A stretch of DNA of 64,000 bases. Source: Chryseobacterium candidae. GTDB taxonomy: Bacteria > Bacteroidota > Bacteroidia > Flavobacteriales > Weeksellaceae. Of this stretch, positions 41,187 through 50,204 are shown in pieces. The position numbers were made by a program, and so were the translations under genes. Below the pieces are notes generated by a model, which did no database searches, was not told the DNA's origin, and saw only the letters and a list, made by a program, of their open reading frames with translations. The DNA lies in assembly GCF_004916905.1 (NCBI RefSeq), contig NZ_SDLV01000058.1, forward strand, positions 78,193-142,192, written 5' to 3'. How positions within the stretch are numbered: position 1 is the first letter of the stretch; every line of letters starts with the position of its first letter.

Positions 41187-42815
41187 ATGCCCTTATCTTA
41201 TGTATATGGAACTTCTGAGGTTTCATTATTAGGACAGACTATTGGAGCCAATCTTAAAAGTACTGTCGAAAAACACCCCCACCAGGAAGCATTAGTCTGC
41301 GTTCATCAGAATTACAGAGCTACTTATCAGGAATTTTACAATCAGACTACAGCTGTTGCAAAAGCTTTATTATTTTTAGGAGCAAAAGCGGGAGACAGAA
41401 TCGGAATCTGGTCTTCCAACCGTTATGAATGGGTACTTTTACAGTATGCAACGGCAAGAATAGGAACTATTTTAGTGAATATCAATCCAGCCTACAGAAC
41501 TCATGAACTGACATACGTACTCAATCAGTCTGAAGTCCGTTTTATTTTCTCTTCTTTAAGCTTTAAAACCAGCAATTATAAAGAGATGGTTGAATATGCA
41601 AAAGAAGTATGTCCAACCCTTGAGCACGAAATATTCTTTGATGAAAACTGGGAATACTTTGTGAATAACGGGCAGGAAATTTCAGATGAAGTGCTTCACA
41701 GTTTTGAAGAGCATGTACAGTTTGACGATCCTGTTAATATCCAGTATACTTCCGGAACGACCGGTTTTCCGAAAGGGGTTACTCTTTCCCATCATAATAT
41801 TCTCAATAACGGTTATTTTATAGGGATCAGACTAAAATATACTGAGAAAGACCGTGTCTGCATTCCTGTACCCTTTTACCACTGTTTTGGGATGGTGATC
41901 GGAAATATATGCTGTACAGCTCATGGAGCCTGTATGGTAATCCCCAATGATAGTTTTGATCCGGAGATTACCTTAAAAGCTGTTTCGGATGAAAAATGTA
42001 CTTCCTTGTATGGAGTACCCACTATGTTTATTGCTGAACTGGCCGTAAAAGATTTTCACACCTATGATTTTTCAAGTTTGAGGACCGGTGTTATGGCTGG
42101 TTCCGTATGTCCTCCGGAAATTATGAAGAAAGTGGAAAGCCTTATGAATATTAAAGAAATGAGTATCTGCTATGGAATGACAGAAACTTCACCTGTATCT
42201 ACTCAAACTTTAATAGGAACACCGCTGGAAAAACAGGTCAGTACTGTAGGAACCGTTCAGGATCATCTTGAGATAAAAATTGTGGATGAAAATGGCAGAA
42301 CTCTTCAGCGTGGAGAACATGGTGAACTCTGTACAAGAGGCTACTCTGTCATGCTGAAATACTGGAATGATCCCGAAAATACAAAAAAAGTACTGGATGA
42401 TGCGCGCTGGATGCATACCGGAGATATGGCAGTAATGGACAAAGACGGCTATATTACCATTTCAGGAAGAATAAAAGACCTCATCATCCGGGGTGGAGAA
42501 AACATTTCGCCTAAAGAAATTGAAGATTTTTTATATACTTACACCAACATTCTTGATGTCCAGATCATTGGTATTCCCAGTGAAAAATTGGGGGAAGAAG
42601 TGATGGCCTGGGTAAAAGTGAGAAAAGGATTTACCATCAGCGCAGAAGAGCTGCAGGAATACTGCAAAGGAAGAATTGCTCATTATAAAATACCGAAATA
42701 CTGGAAATTTGTAGATGAATTCCCCATGACTATTTCCGGAAAAATAAGAAAGGTTGAAATGCGGGAGATTTCTATGAAGGAGCTGGGATTGGATCATGTA
42801 AAAAGTAATCACTAA
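41187..42815 (+). CDS. AMP-binding fatty acyl-CoA synthetase
   Basis: A 542-residue ANL-superfamily ligase. A3 motif YTSGTTGFPKGVT, A5 YGMTETSPVS, A7/A8 WMHTGDMAVMD and GRIKDLIIRGGENISPKEIE, and the catalytic lysine in TISGKIRKVEM (residue about 527). The arrangement is that of medium- or long-chain fatty acid CoA ligases, which activate the acid to acyl-AMP and then acyl-CoA. It stands 58 bases after the sigma/membrane pair in the same direction. Exact chain length cannot be read. Confidence 0.88.
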   Translation: MPLSYVYGTSEVSLLGQTIGANLKSTVEKHPHQEALVCVHQNYRATYQEFYNQTTAVAKALLFLGAKAGDRIGIWSSNRYEWVLLQYATARIGTILVNINPAYRTHELTYVLNQSEVRFIFSSLSFKTSNYKEMVEYAKEVCPTLEHEIFFDENWEYFVNNGQEISDEVLHSFEEHVQFDDPVNIQYTSGTTGFPKGVTLSHHNILNNGYFIGIRLKYTEKDRVCIPVPFYHCFGMVIGNICCTAHGACMVIPNDSFDPEITLKAVSDEKCTSLYGVPTMFIAELAVKDFHTYDFSSLRTGVMAGSVCPPEIMKKVESLMNIKEMSICYGMTETSPVSTQTLIGTPLEKQVSTVGTVQDHLEIKIVDENGRTLQRGEHGELCTRGYSVMLKYWNDPENTKKVLDDARWMHTGDMAVMDKDGYITISGRIKDLIIRGGENISPKEIEDFLYTYTNILDVQIIGIPSEKLGEEVMAWVKVRKGFTISAEELQEYCKGRIAHYKIPKYWKFVDEFPMTISGKIRKVEMREISMKELGLDHVKSNH

Positions 42816-43145
42816 GATTGTGTAGTATAATTAAAAGCTCCAATCAATAATTTTAACTTCCTCTTCTTATCAATGAGCTTAATTTTCACCAACCAGAAAT
42901 CAATAACTCTATTTTTTTAAAAAAAATAGAGTTATTTAACACACCAGCATGTGAAAAATATAGAAAACAAGAGCATTGCAGAAATTTAATTTTACTGAAA
43001 ATTTAATGTGTATTTTTTGAAATAAACTAAAAAAACAGTAAATACGATAAATAAAAAGAATATTTGGTAAAATTTTTTTTTATTTTTTTTCCTTGTCATG
43101 TGATTAATATGAAATAAAATAATATATTTACAAAAAAACTAACTC
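42816..43145. other. AT-rich spacer with one hairpin
   Basis: A 330-base gap. The only structure is a perfect palindrome AATAACTCTATTTTTTT / AAAAAAATAGAGTTATT at 42902-42936, a likely two-way terminator for the acyl-CoA synthetase gene. No promoter or small peptide gene could be supported. Confidence 0.5.
42902..42936 (+). terminator. Palindromic terminator candidate
   Basis: AATAACTCTA with A/T runs pairs with TAGAGTTATT. It lies 87 bases after the acyl-CoA synthetase stop. Confidence 0.5.
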
Positions 43146-44774
43146 ATGAAAATTCTATCGGTACTAGGTGTCCTTTTGCTTAGTATAAACCTTTACTCTC
43201 AAAAAATCTCAGGGAAAGTTACCGATGAAAGCAATCAAGCTATTTCTTACTGCTCCATAAATCTGGAGAATCTAAATACCAGCACAATTACCGATGTTAA
43301 TGGTAACTATGCAATAGATATCCCCGAACATGCAAAAAAAAGTGACTATATCATATTTGAATCTAATGGCTATAACGATAAAAAAGTTACTGTACAAGAA
43401 ATAACCACAGATGCACATATCAAATTAGGCAAAAAGATTAATGTTATTCCGGAAATTAGTATAACAGGAAAAAAAACAAAAAATGAAGCACTGGGCAATA
43501 CAAAAAGACCTATGCTTACCTTCTCTAAAATGTTTGATAAAAATGTTCCAACCATAGAGCAGGGACAAATATTCAACATTTATAAGTGGACAAAACTTAA
43601 TAGCTATAATTTTTTTATTATTCCGAGTTCTAAATTCAAGGAAATTACTTTAAAGCTTAATATATATTCTGTAAAGGATAATTTACCACAGCAATCTCTA
43701 CTTTATGAAAATATAATATTCAAAACGAGCACTACAGGCTGGCAAACCATTGATCTACAAAAATATAAATTAATTTACACGGGTCTTGATCAAGTGGCAA
43801 TTACCCTACAGCTCGTTGAAAGCGTACCTCAGGATAATGTAGACTTCGTATTTGGAATCTCTGCAAAAAAAACATTATCTAATGATCTGCTGCTCCGCTA
43901 TCAAAGTCAGGGAAAATGGGAAGCCAGTAAAGGAAGTTTTATCTCTAATATTGATATTAATTATATAAAAGATAAAAATGAAAACACTCCGAAGAATATA
44001 AGCCAAACAGTTAATAACACTGAAGATCAAACGCTTGTTGATTATTATAACAATAAAGAGCAGGCCAAGAAAACTATGTATGGAAAAAATAAATCCGGAA
44101 AGTATATTGATCTCAAAAATGCTAAAATATACTATGAAGAATATGGAAGTGGAGAACCACTTGTACTGCTTCATGGGAACAATGGCAGTATATCAGATTT
44201 CTATAATCAGATTCCTGATTTGGCAAAACAATTCAAAGTAATTGTATTAGATACAAGAGGACAAGGAAGAAGTACAGATCTTTCCACGGAAGATTATACT
44301 TATGAAAAGTTTTCTGATGACTTACTTGCAGTAACAAAAGAACTTAACATTAACAAATTCAATATTGTAGGATGGAGTGATGGTGGAATTACAGGTTTAT
44401 TATTTACTATTAATCATCCTGAATTAGTTAATAAATTGATCGTTATTGGAGCTAATCTCAATCCGGAAGGTATAGAAACTAAAACCCTGGATATGTTTAA
44501 AAAGCAACTTGAAATAAAGGATGCTCCTAACCAAAGATTAATAAAACTGATGGTTCAGCAGCCACATATAGAGACAGATCAGCTGAAAACCATTAAAAAC
44601 CCTGTTTTGGTTATTGCTGGGAGCAATGACGTAATCAAAGAAGAACACACGAAATTAATCAATAGTACCATACCAAATTCACAGCTATTGATCGTTCCTG
44701 ATGCATCCCATTATATTCCGTTTGAGAAACCAGACATACTTAATAAGTCAATCATCAAATTCTTAAAAATATAA
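43146..44774 (+). CDS. Secreted fusion: carboxypeptidase-regulatory-like domain plus alpha/beta hydrolase
   Basis: A 542-residue exported protein. Signal peptide ILSVLGVLLLSINLYSQ, then a CarboxypepD_reg-like Ig domain (KISGKVTDESNQAISYCSI, residues 20-110), a beta-rich middle domain (about 120-275), and an alpha/beta hydrolase (about 325-542) with oxyanion HGNNG at 343-347, Ser411 in GWSDGG, Asp495 in GSNDVI and His522 in DASHYIPF. All three catalytic residues are present. The N-terminal domain normally starts TonB-dependent receptors, so the combination is uncommon. It ends 66 bases before the lanthipeptide precursor. It might process or detoxify the product, or be unrelated; no direct evidence. 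Confidence 0.78.
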   Translation: MKILSVLGVLLLSINLYSQKISGKVTDESNQAISYCSINLENLNTSTITDVNGNYAIDIPEHAKKSDYIIFESNGYNDKKVTVQEITTDAHIKLGKKINVIPEISITGKKTKNEALGNTKRPMLTFSKMFDKNVPTIEQGQIFNIYKWTKLNSYNFFIIPSSKFKEITLKLNIYSVKDNLPQQSLLYENIIFKTSTTGWQTIDLQKYKLIYTGLDQVAITLQLVESVPQDNVDFVFGISAKKTLSNDLLLRYQSQGKWEASKGSFISNIDINYIKDKNENTPKNISQTVNNTEDQTLVDYYNNKEQAKKTMYGKNKSGKYIDLKNAKIYYEEYGSGEPLVLLHGNNGSISDFYNQIPDLAKQFKVIVLDTRGQGRSTDLSTEDYTYEKFSDDLLAVTKELNINKFNIVGWSDGGITGLLFTINHPELVNKLIVIGANLNPEGIETKTLDMFKKQLEIKDAPNQRLIKLMVQQPHIETDQLKTIKNPVLVIAGSNDVIKEEHTKLINSTIPNSQLLIVPDASHYIPFEKPDILNKSIIKFLKI

Positions 44775-44840
44775 TTTAATTGATAATAAAGCGGAAACCG
44801 AAAAGCTAACGAGTAGGTACAAATTAAAATTTTTTAAACC

Positions 44841-45023
44841 ATGAGCAAAAAGCTTACAAAAAAGTTAACTCTTAAAAAAGAGAAGTTATCTCAATTAAAC
44901 TCTGAAGAAATGAAATCAGTAAAAGCTGGAAAAGAGCTAGTAACATCTGTTTTTGATTGTTCACACTGGACATGTACTGCTGGAAGCAGCAGATCTACTA
45001 ACCTTTGCGTTTGTCCTGCTTAG
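44841..45023 (+). CDS. Class I lanthipeptide precursor peptide
   Basis: A 60-residue peptide. The lysine-rich leader (KKLTKKLTLKKEKLSQLNSEEM) ending in SVKAGK is like Bacteroidota natural-product precursors. The core after about residue 31 is rich in Ser/Thr (T35, S36, S41, T44, T46, S49, S50, S52, T53) and has four Cys (40, 45, 56, 58), enough for up to four lanthionine or methyllanthionine rings. LanC and LanB genes follow. A leaky hairpin separates it from them, so the precursor is probably made in excess. The ATG at 44841 is the only good start. Cleavage site and ring pattern are inference. Confidence 0.88.
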   Translation: MSKKLTKKLTLKKEKLSQLNSEEMKSVKAGKELVTSVFDCSHWTCTAGSSRSTNLCVCPA

Positions 45024-45051
45024 TAAATCAGAAACATTTTACAAAAACTGT

Positions 45052-45080
45052 AGCTACTCCGTAAGGGGTAGCTGCTTTTA
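45052..45080 (+). terminator. Leaky terminator between precursor and modification genes
   Basis: AGCTACTCC pairs with GGGGTAGCT (one G-U) over a GTAA tetraloop, then GCTTTTA. The weak T tract and the position 28 bases after the precursor stop suggest partial read-through. Confidence 0.65.
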
Positions 45081-45091
45081 ATAGCTCTATT

Positions 45092-46009
45092 ATGGCAAAT
45101 AAATTAAAAATAGGCCTTTTAGAATTTGGCATAAGAGAAAACTCGCTCAACAATTCTAAGAAATCATTATACGATATCATTGACTATGCTACAAGAGCGG
45201 ATGAACTCGGTTTCTCAAGGTTTTGGGTTACTGAAAACTATTTTTCAAAAGCACACGACATGGCCTGGTCTACTCCTGAAATGCTGATTCCCATCTTATT
45301 AGGCTTAACAGAAAAAATAAAAATAGGAATTGCAGGAGTTATTTTACCCTTACAAAGCCCTTTCAGAGTGGCTCACAATTATAAGCTGTTATCCAGTTTA
45401 TATCCCAAAAGATTAGACCTCGGGTTTGTTAAAGGTCTCGTTGGTGAATATGATCTTAAATATTTTAATGTGGATGTAGATAAAGATAATTATTTCTCAT
45501 CATTTCTTCCCAAACTGGAATCTACGTTAAGCTTTTTAAGAGATGAAAGTGAATTTCTCAAAAAAGATTTAATTATTCCTCCTTATAAAGGAAATATTCC
45601 GGATGTATGGTATATGGGTTCTTCACACTCCGGTTTAAAAGTCGCTTTAGAGCATGACCTTAATTTTGCACGATCCATATTTCATGGAGAATCAAACAAA
45701 GAGTATCTGAAAGAAGAATTACAAAATTTCAGAACAGAATACAAAGCAAAACATGGAAAAGAACCTTCAATGGTCCTTACTTTTTCAGGTTGCTGTCATA
45801 AAACAAAACAAAAGGCGATCAACGTTGCTAAAAAAAGTACCAACAACGATATAAGCAACATAAGCCTTGTAGGAGACGGAAGTTTCTTTCAGGAAAAACT
45901 GCTGGAATTTAAAGAACTCTACGGATATAATGAATTTATGTTCAATAATATCTCGAGATCACACAAAGATTCCTTAACAGCTATTGAAATATTAAGCCAG
46001 TATGTATAA
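45092..46009 (+). CDS. LLM-class flavin-dependent oxidoreductase
   Basis: A 305-residue luciferase-like monooxygenase fold protein. ADELGFSRFWVTENYF at 35-50, IKIGIAGVILPLQSPFRVAHNYKLL, RLDLGFVKGL and the YMGSSHSGLKVALEH segment fit the MsnO8-type LLM group (FMN or F420). Located between precursor and LanC, overlapping LanC by 8 bases, so it is a tailoring enzyme of the lanthipeptide. LLM enzymes in lanthipeptide clusters include dehydroalanine reductases that make D-alanine; hydroxylation is the other option. Which one applies is not known. Confidence 0.83.
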   Translation: MANKLKIGLLEFGIRENSLNNSKKSLYDIIDYATRADELGFSRFWVTENYFSKAHDMAWSTPEMLIPILLGLTEKIKIGIAGVILPLQSPFRVAHNYKLLSSLYPKRLDLGFVKGLVGEYDLKYFNVDVDKDNYFSSFLPKLESTLSFLRDESEFLKKDLIIPPYKGNIPDVWYMGSSHSGLKVALEHDLNFARSIFHGESNKEYLKEELQNFRTEYKAKHGKEPSMVLTFSGCCHKTKQKAINVAKKSTNNDISNISLVGDGSFFQEKLLEFKELYGYNEFMFNNISRSHKDSLTAIEILSQYV

Positions 46010-47156
46010 AGATAAAATCGACTTCTTTTTAACCCAAATTTCAGAAAAGTGTAATGAAGACAAAGGTGAAAACATCACATTCAGTCTGGGAAACGGGTAC
46101 TATTCATTATTTTACAACAATGATGTGGAGATTGAAAAAATTGAGGATCTTATTGACATGGCCTCAGAAGCTTCTTATTCATCATTTGCTACCGGAAGCT
46201 TAGCCATCATTTACTTCATGAGGCTTCTGCATAATTCCAATATTATTACGGATGAAGACATTGAAAGCATAGAAGAAGATTCTATTGAATTTTTCCTGGA
46301 ACTGCTTTCTACCGCTGCAGACAAAAAAGAGTACGATTTATTCACAGGTCTGATTGGATTAGGAATCTATTTTCTTGAAATTCAAAAACTGGATGCCGTT
46401 GCAAAAATAATATCCCACATAGACCATTTAAAACATGAAAGAAACCAATCCTTTTTCTGGATTGATCATATAGTAAAAGAAGACAATATCATTGACCTTG
46501 GTCTCGCCCATGGCCAGCCTTCTATTATATCCTTTTTAGCCGAATGCTATCATCAAGGCTGCGAGAAGGAAACATGTGCAAAACTGATCAGGGGAAGTGT
46601 CAACTTTCTAAAGGAACTTTACGAAGAAAACAAAGATGCCCAATTCATATTTCCTTCAAAACTCAATATCGCCACAGGAGAAAAACAGTTATCAGAAAGA
46701 CTTGCATGGTGCTATGGTGATTTAGGAGTGGCAATAAGCATCTGGAAAGCTTACACCGTTTTACAGGATGAGGAGCTGAAAACGATGTGTCATTCGATGA
46801 TTTTGAATGTATCAAAAGTAAAAGCTGACAGATCCGGAGTTTTCTATAGTCAAAAAAATGAGTGTATAGACACCGGAATATGCCACGGAACATCCGGCAT
46901 CTCCCACATATTCAATAAATTCTACAGGATATTTCAAAATAAAGAGCTGAAAGAGGCTCATGATTACTGGATGTCTCTAACCTTACAACAACTGGATAAA
47001 GGAGCAAAATTTCCTTTCGACCTCAAGAATGACGAGTGGGTAGAACATACAGGACTTCTTGAAGGTATTTCCGGAGTAGGAATGGTATTGCTGGACTATC
47101 AGTATCCCGATAAAGCCAAAGATTGGGACAAAATTTATTTAATGAACATAGGATGA
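46002..47156 (+). CDS. Lanthionine synthetase C-like cyclase (LanC)
   Basis: A 384-residue alpha/alpha-toroid protein. Zinc ligands Cys237 (AWCYGDLG), Cys294 and His295 (ICHGTSG), and the GLAHG motif (His170) are all present, as in NisC. LanC catalyses addition of Cys thiols to dehydroalanine or dehydrobutyrine to close rings. The ATG at 46002 overlaps the LLM stop by 8 bases, and the stop overlaps the LanB start as ATGA (47153-47156). Tight coupling supports one modification enzyme complex. Confidence 0.92.
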   Translation: MYKDKIDFFLTQISEKCNEDKGENITFSLGNGYYSLFYNNDVEIEKIEDLIDMASEASYSSFATGSLAIIYFMRLLHNSNIITDEDIESIEEDSIEFFLELLSTAADKKEYDLFTGLIGLGIYFLEIQKLDAVAKIISHIDHLKHERNQSFFWIDHIVKEDNIIDLGLAHGQPSIISFLAECYHQGCEKETCAKLIRGSVNFLKELYEENKDAQFIFPSKLNIATGEKQLSERLAWCYGDLGVAISIWKAYTVLQDEELKTMCHSMILNVSKVKADRSGVFYSQKNECIDTGICHGTSGISHIFNKFYRIFQNKELKEAHDYWMSLTLQQLDKGAKFPFDLKNDEWVEHTGLLEGISGVGMVLLDYQYPDKAKDWDKIYLMNIG

Positions 47157-50100
47157 AATACAACGATATAGAAAAACTTAACTTTTACCTGCTGAGAACA
47201 CCCCTTCTTCCACAGAAAAACATAGATAAGTGGGAAGAGGATATCCATACAGAAAGTTTCCGTAATACCATTTATTTATCATCACCGGATTTATATGAGC
47301 AGCTCATTCATTGGGACGAAAAAAAACTGTCCAAAGAAAAAGCTGATAAAATAAAAAAATCTCTGTTGAAATATTGGCTGAGAACTCATTTCAGAACCAT
47401 TCCTTTTGGGACCAATGCCGGTGTAAGTATGGGCGAATGGAGTGACAGCACTCAGATTACCCTGAATAAAGATCAGGATAAAATATTTGCAAGACTGGAT
47501 ATGCAGCTTTTGCATGACATTACCGTAAAGCTGGAAGAGAATATGCAGGTGAGAAAAGTTTGTAAATTCTATACCAACAATACCATTTACAGCACTAAAA
47601 ATAAATACCGTTATATTGAGCCTACTATCAAGGATTCAGGGTTGAAATATGAGATTATTTCTACCGAAAAAAACAAATATCTGAATTCTATCATAAAAGC
47701 CTGTCAGGATGGTTTAAAGCTTTCAGCAATCATAGAAATATTAGTTAATCAGGATATTTCTTATGAAGACAGTTTCGACTATATCAACGAATTGATAGAT
47801 TCAAAAATTCTTGTCAGTGAACTTTCACCAAAGGTTACTGACAAGAATTTTCAGAATTTTATCTATCAGTTTTTAAAAGATTTGAAAATTCCAGCGGATG
47901 AAGAAAATAAAGAAAATGCAGAACTGATCCAAAGCCTGATTACCATCTTTGAAATTGTACAGAAAGCTAACGAAACCAATAGTACATTTCTTGCTGTTGA
48001 TCAGATTTCTGAGATATTAACCTCAATCGGGATTAAAAATCACAAAAAGAATATCCTTCAGACAGACTTACTGAAAGGGAAAACATCCAATACACTGGAT
48101 AAAAATATTTTTAAAGACTTTAAAAAAGTACTTTCCACAGTCTTTCAGATTGGAGCAGCAGATACTATTGACGCTCTGGATAATTTTAAAAAGGAATTCA
48201 TCGCAAGATATGATCAGCAGGAAATTCCAATACTATTAGCACTTGATCCTTTGTCGGGGATCAACTACCCTTTGCATTCTGATAATGAAAATTCTAATTT
48301 GACAGACGGAATTCAGTTTAAATCTGAAAATACTACCAACATTATCCAGGGATCTTTGAAGTGGAATCAGTTTTTAGGAGAAAAGCTCATTAATGCCTTA
48401 AAAGACAATCAGGATTTAATACAAATCACACAGGAAGAAATTACTCCATTTTTAGAGGAGAATAAAAATATTCCTTTTTCAATGTCTTCACTGGTCCATA
48501 TCTATGAAGACCAGGAAGGAAAACCTGTCATTTTCCATAAGTACAGTGACGGACCTTCATCTTCTACCTATCTGGGACGTTTTTGCCATATGGATGATCA
48601 ATTGGAGGAATCAGTAAAAAATGCACTGTTGGAAGAAGAATCTTTCTTTGACGGGCAGATCATTGCTGAAGTGGTACACAATCCGCAGCCAAGGGTTGGA
48701 AATATTACGATCAGACCTCATCTGAGAAAGTATGAAATACCAATCATCAACCGCCACAATACTGATGGCGAGCCTATTTATCTGAATGACATTATGATTT
48801 CTGTGAAAAATGACAGAATTGTTCTGCGTTCTAAAAAATATAATAAAGAAGTTATTCCAAGTCTTTCATCTGCACATAATTATAACCTGCATAAAGTACC
48901 GATGTATCATTTTCTATGTGATCTTCAGTACCAGCACACAACGCCTTCCTATAACTGGAACTGGGGTATGTTTGTTAATTATGAATATCTGCCCAGAATA
49001 ATGATCAATAATGTGATTCTGTCCAGAGCATCGTGGTTGTTGGATTATGATAAAATTTTCAATAGAAAAAAAGCTTCTATTCAGGTTTTCAAAGAGTATT
49101 TAAAGGAGAAAAATATTCCTGAAATCTGTGTTTTCACAGAAAAAGATATGGAACTTCCTGTATTTACAAACAATCCTCTTTCTCTGGAAATACTTTTTGA
49201 CCATTTATCAAAAGAAAAACAGATAAGAGTTTTGGAAAACCTTTCCAGTCAATACAAAACTGTTACTAAGGATGCTAACGGAAATCATCACAGCAATGAA
49301 TTCCTTATCCCATGGAATAATTTCAGCAGCAAAAAGAAAGATAAACTAACCCTTTTCCCTGTAAAAAATACAGTGACCCGAAATTTTGTTCCGGGAAGTG
49401 AGTGGCTTTTCTACAAAATCTATTGCAGCACAAAGGTTTCGGATCAGATTATTAAAGATACCCTCTATAAATTTGCCAATGGACTTGCTAAAAAAGGAAT
49501 TATAAAAAAATGGTTCTTCATACGTTACAGTGATCCGGACATGCACATCAGAATAAGATTTCTGACAATTTCACAAGATCATATTCTTTCTAGCCAGATT
49601 TATCAGTTGCTTGACAAATATCTGACCCAGGAAATGATTATCCATAAAATTGTTCTGGACACCTACAACAGGGAGATTGAGCGATATGGTGAAACCACAA
49701 TAGACCAGATGGAAAGTATTTTTTACTTTGACAGTGAATGCGTCTGCCAGTTACTGAAAGAAGCCGAATACACTGAAACTCCCATCTGGAAAGCTGCCGT
49801 TGCCGGAATCAACCGTATTCTTGATGATTTCGGTTATAACATGACAGAAAAAAGGGACATTCTGAATCAACTTGCCAATGGATACGGAAGTATGCTTGAT
49901 GACAATTCTAAACAGACATTAAAAGATAAATACAGAGATCACAGACATCAAACCCTGGAACTTTTGGCAGGTAAAGATGAGTTCTCAAAGATCCTGGATA
50001 TAAGATCAAAAAAAACAGCCCGTTATATTGCTGAAGTAAAGGAACTACAGTCTCAGCAAATGGTAAAATCATTAGTAGTAAGCTATATTCATATGTTTAT

Positions 50101-50203
50101 CAACAGAATATTTGCTTCAAAGCCTAATATCCATGAGTCTGTTTTATACTACTTCTTACACAAAAGCTATGACTCATTACTGAATATAAAAAAACTGATG
50201 TAA
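47153..50203 (+). CDS. Lantibiotic dehydratase, full-length LanB
   Basis: About 1016 residues from MKYNDIEKLNFYLLRTPLLP. The N-terminal Lant_dehydr_N glutamylation domain (FRTIPFGTNAGVSMGEW, then LPRIMINNVILSRASW) is followed by the SpaB_C/thiopeptide-type elimination domain from about residue 745 (GSEWLFYKIYCSTKVSDQII, IRYSDPDMHIRIRFL). LanB dehydrates core Ser/Thr using glutamyl-tRNA. In Bacteroidota clusters LanB is often split; here it is a single protein. A TTG at 47123 would extend it into lanC, so the ATG at 47153 in the ATGA overlap is chosen. Confidence 0.93.
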   Translation: MKYNDIEKLNFYLLRTPLLPQKNIDKWEEDIHTESFRNTIYLSSPDLYEQLIHWDEKKLSKEKADKIKKSLLKYWLRTHFRTIPFGTNAGVSMGEWSDSTQITLNKDQDKIFARLDMQLLHDITVKLEENMQVRKVCKFYTNNTIYSTKNKYRYIEPTIKDSGLKYEIISTEKNKYLNSIIKACQDGLKLSAIIEILVNQDISYEDSFDYINELIDSKILVSELSPKVTDKNFQNFIYQFLKDLKIPADEENKENAELIQSLITIFEIVQKANETNSTFLAVDQISEILTSIGIKNHKKNILQTDLLKGKTSNTLDKNIFKDFKKVLSTVFQIGAADTIDALDNFKKEFIARYDQQEIPILLALDPLSGINYPLHSDNENSNLTDGIQFKSENTTNIIQGSLKWNQFLGEKLINALKDNQDLIQITQEEITPFLEENKNIPFSMSSLVHIYEDQEGKPVIFHKYSDGPSSSTYLGRFCHMDDQLEESVKNALLEEESFFDGQIIAEVVHNPQPRVGNITIRPHLRKYEIPIINRHNTDGEPIYLNDIMISVKNDRIVLRSKKYNKEVIPSLSSAHNYNLHKVPMYHFLCDLQYQHTTPSYNWNWGMFVNYEYLPRIMINNVILSRASWLLDYDKIFNRKKASIQVFKEYLKEKNIPEICVFTEKDMELPVFTNNPLSLEILFDHLSKEKQIRVLENLSSQYKTVTKDANGNHHSNEFLIPWNNFSSKKKDKLTLFPVKNTVTRNFVPGSEWLFYKIYCSTKVSDQIIKDTLYKFANGLAKKGIIKKWFFIRYSDPDMHIRIRFLTISQDHILSSQIYQLLDKYLTQEMIIHKIVLDTYNREIERYGETTIDQMESIFYFDSECVCQLLKEAEYTETPIWKAAVAGINRILDDFGYNMTEKRDILNQLANGYGSMLDDNSKQTLKDKYRDHRHQTLELLAGKDEFSKILDIRSKKTARYIAEVKELQSQQMVKSLVVSYIHMFINRIFASKPNIHESVLYYFLHKSYDSLLNIKKLM

Positions 50204-50204
50204 G

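Noticed and set aside
47123..47152. TTG start for LanB
   Set aside because: It would overlap lanC by 34 bases; the ATG in the ATGA junction at 47153 is the natural start.
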